A stretch of DNA of 64,000 bases from Trichoplax adhaerens (lineage: Eukaryota > Placozoa > Uniplacotomia > Trichoplacea > Trichoplacidae), in the NCBI RefSeq assembly GCF_000150275.1, contig NW_002060946.1:1817454-1881453 (forward strand), written 5' to 3'. The number at the start of each line of letters is the position of its first letter. The first letter of the stretch is position 1. A model generated the notes under the pieces. It had not been told where the DNA came from. It worked only from the letters and a program-made list of their open reading frames with translations, and made no database searches. A program made the position numbers and the translations under genes. Below, in pieces: positions 50,027 to 62,053 of the stretch.

Positions 50027-53000
50027 TTATCCCACAGCCTTATGAACCAAAGCCAACGGGGTTTCATTCTGACTGCGAGCTGTCAGTAGCATTGTTATTT
50101 GTCCTTGAGCCATAGCAAACCTTGCGCGCGCTAATACATCATCTCCAGAAACGTAAACACCCGCTAGCAATAGCGTGTGAGAATTCTTATCTCGTGCAAC
50201 TTTATCTGATCGCTCACATGGCTGCATTCCCAATAAATCTGTAACCTCTTTTACAGCATCTATTGACGAATAATAACAACACGAAGTTAACAAGTATTCT
50301 ATAGAGCAATCTTATCATGATAACATACCTTCAATTGTACTAATTGATGATAAAACATATGTTTCTTCACTTTGGTGTTCGCTATCAAGTTCTTCCCATG
50401 AAGCTGCGAAATTCGATTTGAGTACCCTCTGCATATAATCGGCAGGATATACTTCCACATCTTCCAACTAAACAGAAAGATTAAATTAAGCAATTACAGA
50501 CCATTGACAATGTAATCAATGACTGAAACCTACCACATATTCGTCTTCATAGCCTTCTTCATCTGCCTCTCCTGTGTTGACATCACAATCTTTAACGACA
50601 AATTTCAGTGTGTTAACAAACGATCCCGTCATCAAGTCCATATCTTCAGGCACTGAAACACAGGTATAAGTTGTGCCAGGTACATTAAAAGCCAATGTTG
50701 CAACAGGAACTGTAGATTCGACTTCAAATTCATCGGACGGTTCAATTTCGACATAAGCATTTTCCAATAGTTGATCTTCCAAAGTGTTTGTACAGTCGAA
50801 CTAGAATTGATAATTCCAGTAAAAAACATTTAACTCGATATATGCGCGTAGATTCTGTTTTATTCATTAAGCGATATTGCTATAACGTGCTACCCTACCT
50901 GAAAGACAATATGCTTCTGAAAGATATGCTTTACACAACGGACAACATATTCTGTCTCAGATTCGGTAACTTCGATAGGTTTATCTGAAGACTTGAATAG
51001 GGGCCCCAAGCTTGCAAACTGTGGTATCCTAGCTAGTTGTTCTAGTTATCAAAAAAATGAATAAAAAAGTACACTATAGCAATCCAATCAGATGGTAATC
51101 ATAATTTAGTAATTTTACTTACCAGCCAATAGATCTTGCTTCGATGCAGTCGCAGTTGCTGATTTCTGAATAGTAGTAACATTTGGTACATCAGCTTTAG
51201 ATTCTGTACGAGTGTTAGCGACCGGTACGGATTTAAGATTGAAAGGTTCCACCATATCAGTCTTGACATAGTGCATCAGAGCACGTTCCAGACCAAATAC
51301 AGAAACGTTAAGACCTTGATATATACATTACAAATATTGCGTCAGGGATTGTTACCACAAACTACTGAGAGTCAAATCGCAAAGTTACACAACTATTCTA
51401 ACAACCAACCATTTACAATTAAAGCATTCGACAAAGACTGACTGTTCTCTTGTAGAATCTTAACGCAAAAAGTAGCCCTATCGCGAACTTCATCATCACT
51501 ATCCGTCATACACCTGCTCAGCAGTGTTACAATGCTTTCCTTTAAAGATGGGACTTGAGCTCCCAATTTGGCAAGAGCACAAATGGAAGCTGTAAAAAAA
51601 CAATGAAGTTTTAATCGATAATTGCAAATTGAGATTCAATCAATCACCTATTAAAATAAGGAAAATATGATACCTGCTCTAACAGGAGAGTTTTCTAGAA
51701 TAACGCGATTATAAATATATCTAATGTATTTGGAAGGTGATAAAGTCTTAGGACCCTCCTTTCCAAGAAGATGAAGAACTCTAACGGCAATTGATGTGTG
51801 TTCACAATCTTCAATAAATTCACATAGGTGTCCTAATCCAGATTCAGCAGCATCCTTGTTTTCTTCAATAATTGAAATAATCGTATTTACAATGGCTTTT
51901 TTGTATTGATACCCTCCCTCGTCTCGTAACATTGCGGATAAAAAGTTCATCATAGTTAAATGTTTTCGTGGAAACTTTAAGCAAAGAGCTCTATACAAAG
52001 GAATTACAAAAAGAAGAGAATCGGTCAGTGAGTAACGAAAACAACAAAAAGTATCTATCGGAGGAATGTAGAGTGTATGTATATATTTCATAAAGTATAA
52101 AAGCGTAACTATAACGTTCAATCTACGCCTAAAAGAACATACTTGATTGCATCTACTACTACAGTTTTAAATTCATCAGAAATTTCAGACATGAACGAAG
52201 TAATTTGCTTCATGAGGCGTTCAATGCTTGCTTCGCTTCCAGTCTGTAAACATACAATATAATTTAATATTCGCTAATCATAAAAATCACTTATTTAATG
52301 TCTAAGATAAAAACACTATTTTCCGTTAAATGAAAAATTAGCTATTTTGATACCTTTAACAAAGTCGTTATAGCCAATGTAGCAATATTTCTATTAGAAT
52401 CTGTCACTAAATTTTCAAGATCCAAGTTACAAGTAGTAACTGATAACGGATGAGTAATTGCAACCTATCATGTTGTAATAGCAATTAGTATGTAAAACGA
52501 ATTAAGTACATCCAGGTAAGGGCAATAAACCAAACTACATACTAGCGTAAGACTACCTTATTGAGTGTCTTGGCTGCAGCAAATCTCAAGTGAGGCTTAG
52601 GCGATCCCAAAAATAATTGCAATACTATGATAACAAGGGATTAAAGTCAAGTTCGTCGATTTCAGTACATAATCAAGACACACTTGTTCTATTACTATAC
52701 CGGAAACAGCCGGAGATAAATCTTTAGATTGCACAGATTTTAAATTAACTATAGCCCTAGCAGCTTCGTAAACAACCATCTACAACAGAAAGTGTTCAAA
52801 ATTATCAGCATATACAAATCATCATCCAAGGGTTAATTTTGTAAGACAACTTACTTCACTTTTGTGTCTCAAACAACTTTCCAAGTAATCGTACAGCGAA
52901 CTTCCCTTACTACAAAAATAGAAATATATTCATTGCCTGATATATAGAAACATCAATCGTAATCGACTTCATATACCTATCCTCATCGTCTTCAATTATT

Positions 53001-55147
53001 TTACTTGCAATACGAATCTGCCAAATAGAATAACACATAGGTGTCAATAAGAGTAGTCACCATGTGGAAATAGTATTTCATCATGCAAAGTTAAAACTAC
53101 CATTAAGCAATGAGCAAACGGTGATCGTAGGGAATGACGCGCTTGCTTTGAGACAAGTTTTGTTATAGCCAATTTATCGTTTTTCTTTATTTGATAAAGG
53201 AGCCCAAGGGCGTGATACTATGTATTCAATCATAAAAGGTTGGAGTTATTGTTACATCATCGAAAGTTAAAGAATCTTTACCGACACAACTAAATACATT
53301 AGGAAATAATAACCTGAACCATATGATCATCACTCGATGTCGCCTGTTGTACTTCATTTACCCATCTTTTTACAATTTCAAAATTCTCTCTACTTAAGTG
53401 CTATAAAATGATAACATGGAAATTTCAAAGTTAATGAAAATTTCAACTGTTCTATAACTAAGAATGGAAATTATGAAATAATTACTAGGCAAAGTAAACT
53501 TACAAGTGATGAAACCAAAGCAGCACTAGCTACGCTGCGATCTCTATCAACGATTGCTTGCTTCAGGTAACGCTCAATACCCTGCAACATTGAGCCCTAA
53601 AAAAGGATTGAAATATTGTTCCAATTTCAGCACAAGCTATACATAACATCACGAAATTGAAATTTACATGCCAGTATCATCAGACTCACATCAGTAATCA
53701 TGCATAGCGCCCGTACAGCGCTAGCCCTAAACAGATCTTCCTTACTATTCATGTCCTTAGTAAGACTGCATCAAAATGCAAGAAGCATCATTTTATTCGT
53801 TTTTTAGTATACTCAACTAAATTGTACGTCTATACATGCTATCAATCAAAGAATGGTGCGGTATCACTCAACATCTAGTCCATGACTGTCCATCAGCGTT
53901 ATTAGTACATTACCCAACAAGCAAACTAGTCCAAGCACTAACTGAATGAATACCTGCTTGTAACAATAATAACGTCCTCTGCCAATTTACTCATTTCTTT
54001 GATTGTTAAGTAAACCATGCGGCGCAAGGTAACCTTTTCAATACAGTGCAAATGATTGTAAATGAAGTAAGGAGCCAAAGATCTTCAAAGTCAAGACAGT
54101 ATTTAATATCGATGTAGTTTAATAAAGCCATCATTACTTACATCTTTAGACTGGAAAAGCTTGGTCATAGCAAAGAAAGTTTCTGTTGCTTCCACAGTAG
54201 CAAGTATTTCACCCTAAGTTGACATAGCAATGATAGACAGTGGTATAAGAATGGAGGATAACCAACGCGTTGTATAAAGCTACCTCAAAACCCCATTGGC
54301 TATTGTAATCCTATTGCGCTCTAATACAAAAATGACTATCACAACACCAATTAGGCATAACTAGAAAAATACAGTAAGCATGAAATCATACATACTACTA
54401 ATGCCACTTTGTTGGAAAGTACAAAAGTACCACTAGACTAATCATGCTCTCTAATCGACTATTTCAAGCATTTGTCATTGATGGACGAAGTTGCATACAC
54501 CGACTTGACAAGTCCGCTGTCTAGCTTGGAGCTACAGTAATCTTCATACTAGCGTATTGTAACGTATCGATTGACCCCATTTTGTATTTTTCTCTCAATA
54601 AATATAACGAAGTGGTATCATAAGTAAAATATGATTGAAAGTTTGAACAATAACTGTGAAAAAACGTTGTCCATTGCCCCCTAATTTCATTGAATACAAC
54701 ATACTATCTAGTGTTGCTATTACCTGATTGATCAAGTATAACAGCTTGGTCAGAATCATACAACATTTTCGCGTATTGATGTGTTGGTCATTAAATGTTC
54801 TAGCCTAGAAGAGAATTTTCATGTTCAACTTCAAACTTTGCCATTAAGGCATAGTAGAACAATCAGTACGATAGACTCAAGTATGAGTAGAAAACTTACT
54901 TCCTGCACCACCGTTGCTTTTTCAATATTCTTGAATGGATTACCACCTAATTTATCATTTGAAATTTAGAGTTCGATTGAATCCAACATCCTACTCATAA
55001 CATGGTACAACTACAACACAATAACTGCGTGATAACATGTTATTCTATCCACTTTAAAAGTTACACTCATCATGTATTTTAAAGTAAGCGACAGATTGGA
55101 ATGGATCTATTACCATCCTCCTCGTCCTTTTTATCTCTCCTCATCAT
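50027..55147 (-). CDS. COPG1: Coatomer subunit gamma (COPI coat), complete multi-exon gene
   Basis: Gamma subunit of the COPI coat, which with the other coatomer subunits forms vesicles for retrograde Golgi-to-ER traffic and within the Golgi. Start: exon 55147-55114 reads [11 protein letters not shown]. It joins in frame to 54946-54900 ([16 protein letters not shown]), 54804-54724 ([14 protein letters not shown]...LYLINQ), 54213-54142 and 54033-53954. An in-frame ATG four codons upstream (55159) is an alternative start. Further exons run through 53.7-50.5 kb. The last exon ends ALVHKAVG then TAA at 50029-50027. Landmarks: HEAT-like adaptin trunk with [53 protein letters not shown]. Then a linker, and the appendage with [30 protein letters not shown] and [13 protein letters not shown]. 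All parts known in human COPG1/COPG2 are present. I cannot tell which human paralogue is closer; a single gene would be expected in a simple animal. Confidence 0.95.
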
Positions 55148-55270
55148 AACGAACGCCATGACTTTGAGTCAGCTTGGAAGTTCAACAATGGCCGCTCCTA
55201 AAAAAATATGGCGTAGGTACCACGAGTCGTGATTGACTACGTCTACAAAAACTCCGATGGCCAATAAGTA

Positions 55271-55320
55271 CGGTTCGGTGCGGTATGGTGCGGATCGGTA
55301 CGGATCGGTACGGATCGGTA
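55271..55320. repeat. Decamer repeat upstream of COPG
   Basis: Three exact copies of cggatcggta (55291-55320) are preceded by two near copies (cggttcggtg, cggtatggtg). The run is unusually GC-rich and begins about 124 bp upstream of the COPG start, so it lies in the likely promoter region. I cannot say whether it is functional. Confidence 0.75.
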
Positions 55321-55360
55321 TGGAGCGTCGTGCAGTAGTACTGGATTGAGTTAGTCCATG

Positions 55361-55440
55361 CCAGTACAGTACAGTACAGTACTGTACACTGTACAGTAAA
55401 CTACGAAAGTACTGTAACAATACTGTACTGTACTGTATGG
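55361..55440. repeat. (TACAG)n / TACTGTAC cluster upstream of COPG
   Basis: A run of acagtacagtacagtactgtac followed by more TACTGTA/TACAGT words covers about 80 bp, ending in actgtactgtactgta. It uses the same motif as the array at 33820. Confidence 0.7.
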
Positions 55441-55579
55441 ACAGCAGGTGTTGTTGCTTGACTTGTACGCTACTGTTTTGTTCCGCTATGGCTACCGTAC
55501 TGTCACTACGGAAAGATTGCAAGGCTTTACACTGCGGTAGAGCACTAGAGCAATACAGTACATTGTTGTCGAGGTCAAT

Positions 55580-56080
55580 CATGGAGTGTCTGTCCGTCTC
55601 ATATGGCTGAAGGAGTGAATGAAGGAATCAGAGATGGCAGACTAACTAACTTCCGACGTTGGTGTGTTTGGTATTGCGTTCCTTCATTTTTTCTCTTTTG
55701 AAAGAGGTCAATGTGGAATGGAGTGGATCGTCAAGACAGCCCAAACCAAGTGGAGTTAAGGAATGCCAATTGCTGAGAACGAACTGTGGTAGCCTTGTAC
55801 GGTGATTAGATCAATCATGGGCGCTCTGACTAGAGTGTCTGTCCGTCTCACATGGCTGAAGGAGTGAATGAAAGGATAGACGATGGCAGACTAAGTAACC
55901 CCGGACGTTGGTGTGTTTGCTATTGCGTTCCTTCATTTTTCCCTCGTTCAAATAGGTCAATGTGGAATGGAGCGGATCATCAAGACAGCCCAAACCAAGT
56001 GGAGTTAAGATGTGCCAATTGCTAATTGAGAACGAACTGTGGTAGCCTTGTACGGTGATTACATCAACTCTGACGCTACG
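55580..56080. repeat. Two-copy ~249 bp tandem duplication upstream of COPG
   Basis: A block beginning gagtgtctgtccgtctca at 55584 recurs at 55833. Both copies continue through atggctgaaggagtgaatga, gacgttggtgtgtttg, attgcgttccttcatttt, ggtcaatgtggaatgga, caagacagcccaaaccaag and gtagccttgtacggtgatta. The copies differ by scattered substitutions and small indels. Nothing in them looks coding. Confidence 0.85.
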
Positions 56081-56718
56081 CATTGCCATGGGCATTTAAA
56101 GAAAGAAAAATAGATCGACAGGACCGCGCCGAAAGAAGAGAACCTGCTCTATCTATACTGTGTACTGTATTCAAGCTGAAGTAGACACCCATTGACATGA
56201 CCAAGACGAGAGATCCCCCCAACATCATCGCTGCAAAATTATACTGCAATGCAGATATCCTGCCTGTCTACTAACGTGTCTTGGTTGACAATTTTGAAAA
56301 GGTGAAGCTCATTTGAGATCAATTTTGAATGAGTTTACTCTTAATGAACCGTAGAAGTGTCATTGAATCAAAAAGTATGCTATCCATGAAGGACCTTGCG
56401 TATACTGTCTACTGTATAAACGGCAAAGTCCTTTGACTACGATTTCTCCATCTTCCATAGGAAGAGCGAGTCAGTGGGAAGGATATCAATGACCAGAGTG
56501 GATGTGTACTGTACACTAAGTACAGTCAGGGACTGCTCAAGACTATCATGCTGTAGTCTATAAATTAGATATCGTACGTGAATTCTGCCAATGGATTCTT
56601 ATAATGGAACTCTTCCTCTATCGACTGATTTGTATTTTATTGATTTTTTTATTGAAAATTTCAATTTTTGTCCATCACATTTCTCGGGAAAAAGTTCTGG
56701 GACAAAATGGACAGTAGG

Positions 56719-56816
56719 CCCAGCCATATATAACCCGATTACTCAGATACTCAGCGTAAATAGCTTCAACGATGATACGTTTGAGTATCTGAGTAATCGG
56801 GGTTATTATGGCTGGG
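56719..56816. repeat. Near-perfect 35 bp inverted repeat (hairpin) with 28 bp loop
   Basis: The left arm 56719-56753 (cccagccatatat...gatactca) is the near-exact reverse complement of the right arm 56782-56816 (tgagtatctgagtaatcggg...). The innermost 20 bases are perfect, the rest mismatched by about one shift (tatata versus ttatta). The loop is 56754-56781. It could be the footprint of a palindromic mobile element or an RNA hairpin. There are no clear terminal target duplications. A plus-strand ORF runs through it but looks spurious. Confidence 0.85.
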
Positions 56817-57968
56817 ACGGATGGACGGTACTGTACAGTGTACAGTGCCCTATCGTACTGTAGCGTCAACGCGGTCATGTTGTCATCCACATCCTATACC
56901 ATTTATTTTACCCAAGAGCCTGGAAAGAGAACTGCCTCACATCGTACATACTGTACTGTACACTAACCCTAACCCTATCGTAGTGTTAACGCAGTGATGT
57001 TGTCATCCATGCACAGTACTATCCTCAACTCCAGAGGTACAGTACTGTGAAGACGATGTAAATCAGCAGCAAAGTATAAAAATCGATGAGCACCATTTAC
57101 AAACTATGGCCCACCTCCATGGCTATTCGAGGAAAAGAACAGAAATATTCAGCATACCAGTAGGCTCAACATTGTTACAGTAGTTGCTTTCAAACAGGGA
57201 TCATTTCACCCAATGACATTGGCATGGTCAATCCATTATGATTAAGTTTAGTTGCAATAAGTGATCTTATTGGCATGTGTTTACAAACTTAAACTCATGC
57301 AAAAGTGTTGAGAATAATTATTCAATGTATTCAGCTTGAAAGTTGCACCAAATCTTCATGCCGGTCATAAGCTATTGCCTAGGTAATGAATTAAAACCAG
57401 ATTTTGCAAACTGTATCATGAAGAATACTGCAATATCTTTCTATCTTGCTCTTATTATCCCATAAACACCTGTTCATAAACAGTAGTATTCAATCATGAC
57501 CTACTGCATCGAGCTAGACGCCGTTAATGCTTGCTTACAAGTATGAGCATAGGTGTAGTATACCGTACTGTAGTTCAAATTGAATAGATGATAATAATTA
57601 ACCTTTTCATTTGTCTTCTATTCTAGTATAAACCTTCTTACTTACCTATTCAATCAACACATAGCTCATGCTGTAGACGAATGGAATGAACTTTATGGAC
57701 ACTTTGTAGCTTTCAGCAAAATGAAATACAACAACGACTGAACTAACGAACCATTAACTCGACAGTTGCATTGGTAAACTTACTCGTAGATTGACGAATG
57801 AGCCACCGATTGATTCTTGCTTTACATATTCTATATTTTATCGATCAGCTTCTATGAACAGCTGCCTATTTGCGTACAATGCAAAAATCTCACGCCTATA
57901 TCTAATTGGTAAAACTATTATCGGTGTAATACATTTACGATTGGTCTACGTCCAAGATTAACATTGAA

Positions 57969-60900
57969 ATGATACGTCAAAAAGCATTCATCTATTTGGC
58001 ACTTTCTTCCCATATTATTATCTTAACTGCAATCAATAATGCGATATCCTTTATCTTGGTAGCTTCTATCTTCTCTGCATTTATTAATTACTTGCAATCG
58101 CTTAAGAAAGAAAAATGGTAAGTGACGAATATCAATGCACTAGCCATGCCAACTTTATATAATTTATAATTTTCATTCATGAACGACAGTATTATTAACC
58201 TCATTACTTGTGGGACGATAGAAGCATTCATCCTTTCTGTACATTTACAGTAGAATGTAATGTCTATCCACGCAAAAATTGGCGAGTTGTGGTGACTCGC
58301 AAATAAACAAATATTAAAATTGGAAGCTTCACATTCTGATTGATTGTCCACCATTTTTATGCTTACGCGTACAAACAACACCCCACTATTAACCCAAGTC
58401 ATTATCTCATCCCTATCTAGTAACTAGAACGATCTTGCAATATACTAATGTACTCTTTTAATATGAAATACGTGTACGCGCATTCAATTTTATCAATACA
58501 AATTGAATAAATAAATTCTATTCTTTATAGGGCTATACTACTGTACTTACTCTCAGCAATATGCCTATTACTGCTAATGGTTTTCTATTGCACAACAACG
58601 TGGCTGCGACATCCTCTGGCTGTCACTCTTGCATTCCAAATTTGTATTTCAATACATTTCTTCTTAACTGCCTTATGGGGTTTACTGCAATTCGATCTCA
58701 TGAACGACCAATACCCAATAATATATCAAAAAATACAAAAATTATTATTATACATTTACCCTGTGACCCATTCTGTTATTATAACCTGGATTATATCGAG
58801 CGTGGTAGGACCTACATTCTTGTCGTTTATCCTATCTCTTACAATGTAAGTATACAATTTGTACCTTTCAACTGTTATGGCAGTGATGTGACTCCTACTT
58901 ATTAATGATAACAGTCAATGTAGTTACCTTAATTAGACAAAATATTTAATTACTAATTTTAAGACGCAACGACCATATCCGACATCGCATTCATATCTTA
59001 AGAACAATAACTTGATACTGCCAATATTTTCCTCTCTTATTAACTTTAAACGACTGCGAAATAGGTTCTCTACGTTTGCTTTTGTCCTACAATCTTACCA
59101 CAAGAAACCATTGAAACTATCATCAGTCCGAAACAGAGTCATCGATACTGATGATGCTTTAAAATTACCTAAGAATACCTTCCTAATTTGGACATTATTT
59201 GCTACCTTAATCTACGCAGTTGATGTTATCAAAAGCGTCAATAGTAGCAATTCATATCAAGTAGCAATTGTGGAAGCATTCTGTCCAACAAGTCTTTACG
59301 TTTTTCTTATATCATTGCTTCGATCACATTACGGATTGTTTGAAAATAATGAAGGTATATTTAAGACAAAAGGATTTATTGCATATTTCGCCTTAATGAA
59401 CAGCAATCTCATCAACGATAATTCTAAATACTCGCATTTTAAATTAATGTCATGAAATTTAACATATTATATAACGTATATTCATGCAGTTGACCATAAT
59501 AGAAAGATTAAGCGTTACACCGGTGCCATTTGGTCTATCTTAGTGCTTGTTATAATTTTAAGAAAACCTATGGTCCGATCTACTAAAACAGTTTGGTATC
59601 AAGTAGTACAAACATTTTTACATGTAACTCTTTTATTTATAAATGAATCGGATAGACCACAGGTAACCTTTCCTACAACCTTTTTGATCAAAAATTACAG
59701 CACCAACAGTATGCGAAGATTGTGTGCACTCAATATATATATATATATCTTACTTTTTAGGGCTTAAAGAAGATCGCTGCTACTTGTTCCTCACTATTTA
59801 TTTACTTCTTAATGTTATCTGCAACCCCATGGTCTACCTTACTGCATAATATATCTATAACATTTTTCAAGATCACTATTTTACTCGCATCTACGTTAGC
59901 TCTTGCTATTACTTATATCTCAACCAGCCGTCACGGAAGCTCTTTCAATCTCCTCTTTACGTTATATTCAATAAAATACTGTATCCTGGAATATGTCATA
60001 ACCATGACATTGTCATACAAATTGGAAGTTTGTTGTCTTACTTCGGCTATTGCCAGTGGCGTTATACTTCGGTAAGGCTTATGCGTGAATAGTAACGCTG
60101 TATAATGACATCACTACAAATTACTCAATGTATAATATTAACTCTTCAACGTAGACTATATCATTGTAACAAGATAGAAAGAACTTCTGCGTGGATCTCT
60201 TTATCGTTATACATCTTGAAAGGCCTTATTGTTTTTTGTTGCCGAAAAGTAACCATCCATCTGGTTATATCTAGCCTTCCTTTAATACTTGGATTAACTG
60301 ATAACCTTTACTTTAGAAAAATATATCGCAATTATAAACAGGTTAGCGTTGTTAAATTTTAATGTACAATCAATTATAGTTTTCAGTACTTCTAATACGT
60401 CAATAATCTTTCGTTAGGTGTTGCTATGGTCATTTACTATAGTTTTACTAAGTAATTTAGCCGCCGAGCTTCTTGAAAATATTTGCAAAATGATATTCCG
60501 TTTTATCGGACTACAGCTCTCTTCTACTTCGTTTGGATTAATACTCTCTGCTGCAGTCATTTACAAAGGGGCAATATCTATTCCGTCACTCTCAAAACAC
60601 CATAAAAATACCTTCTTTTCATTGAGTATTTGTTTAAACTTATTAGTTATTCTACAACCAGATTATAGCATCGAATCCCTAGCGAATTTTACGAAAATCT
60701 TTATGTCCACAGGCGACGTATCTCCTGAAGATATTTTTTGTTTTCGATGGTCGTTAATAATTCTTACGATAATAGTCATTAATTTATCAATGCAAACGGT
60801 CGATCTCGAAAAGAATAGATTTCGAATCGTAGCATTTGCTGCAGTCTTTGGAATATGTTCTGGAGCAGCTTATACGGTCAAGGTAATTAAATGTTTACAA

Positions 60901-62053
60901 AATATTTAATTTAAATTTCCCAAACTCTGCGATTTAAACACCTATTTGCATTTTTTTCGTCTAAAACTGCTCACAAGACTATCTGATTTTTTATCTTATC
61001 TAGTTTATCTCCAAGTCTCATCGTAATGCTATAACGGGCGTTTGCTCATCATCGTGTTGTGCTACATTTATTATTTACTATATCATACGCAATCTTGAAA
61101 CGAAACTATTTACATCTAAGTGGATCCGTTGCATCTATTCATTATTTATGTTAAACACCGTATGGACATTATCGATTTTTTTCGGGACATGCCAGGCTGA
61201 CTTTTTCAATCAGGACTTATTTCATCTATGTTTTGGTAAGAAATCATATTTTAAAAATATTATTTGTTTGTCAGTCATCTTGAAATCTCTCTCAATGTCT
61301 TTAAAATTAATCAGACAATGGCCTGCTACTACCGTTGATATCAGAAACAATTGTTCTTCACTTCCTTGTTGGCGGTGCAAGCAAATATAAAAGATTATGG
61401 AATCCGTCAGTTTTTCGTTACGAAAATGAAGATTCATTTATGGAGATCATAGGAAATATTTCGATACTACTAGCTTATGTGTTACTACAACTGATACTGT
61501 TCTGGATACCCTATTCTATCCGTGCTCTAATTAGTTTCCCGTTATTGTCTCTCTTAAATCTTAATATCTCTGTTTCTCAAAAGTTGCAAGGAAGAGATAC
61601 AATTTTTTTGGCTGTGAGTGTGACAATAGTACAACTATTTGTTGCTGCATTCATCACTGTCATTCCTGATGATTTCACATTATTGAATATAGGCGGTAAT
61701 AAATTATCTCGTACAATATAAATTAAAATTGTATATCTCCACTAAGGACAAATATCGTGATTAACTGATAACTTTCTCGTATATTTCCATTAGAATCCTT
61801 GGTATTGACAATAGGTTTACTAGCAGCCATAGCAATCTTGTACTGTGGTTCATGTCTGGTACTTTCCTCGAAGCCTTTACAAGTCTATATTCAAGTTATA
61901 TACTGGAGTTTTCCGCTCTGTTTTCTTACTCTATGTTACGGAGCAAATATTGCAAAATTTCTTAGCCTCTGTTCAATTGGACTTACTATATTCATCTATC
62001 GAATTTTGCCTCATGATAAAAACCTTAATATTTATGAGTTCAAAAATAGCTAA
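57969..62053 (+). CDS. Large multi-pass membrane protein, about 910 residues, family not recognised
   Basis: Ten exons join in frame into a reading frame of 911 codons including stop: 57969-58117, 58531-58845, 59065-59354, 59490-59662, 59761-60071, 60155-60341, 60418-60882, 61004-61235, 61345-61695 and 61794-62053 (TAA 62051-62053). The junction 58845/59065 uses the acceptor gcgaaatag; an earlier acceptor there hits a stop. The predicted protein opens MIRQKAFIYLALSSHII and is dominated by hydrophobic stretches: I count roughly 20 possible membrane spans, with few charged loops. Examples are the hydrophobic segment in exon 2 and SPLLSLLNL-like runs in exon 9. Mostly integral membrane proteins of this shape are transporters, glycosyltransferases or GPI-anchor enzymes. 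I see no phosphodiesterase domain, kinase or ATPase motif. The start is the first in-frame ATG; upstream exons cannot be excluded. It is divergent from COPG. Confidence 0.65.

Noticed and set aside
61222-61437. Minus ORF across 61222-61437.
   Set aside because: It is antisense to exon 9 of the membrane-protein gene and to its intron; nothing supports a separate gene.
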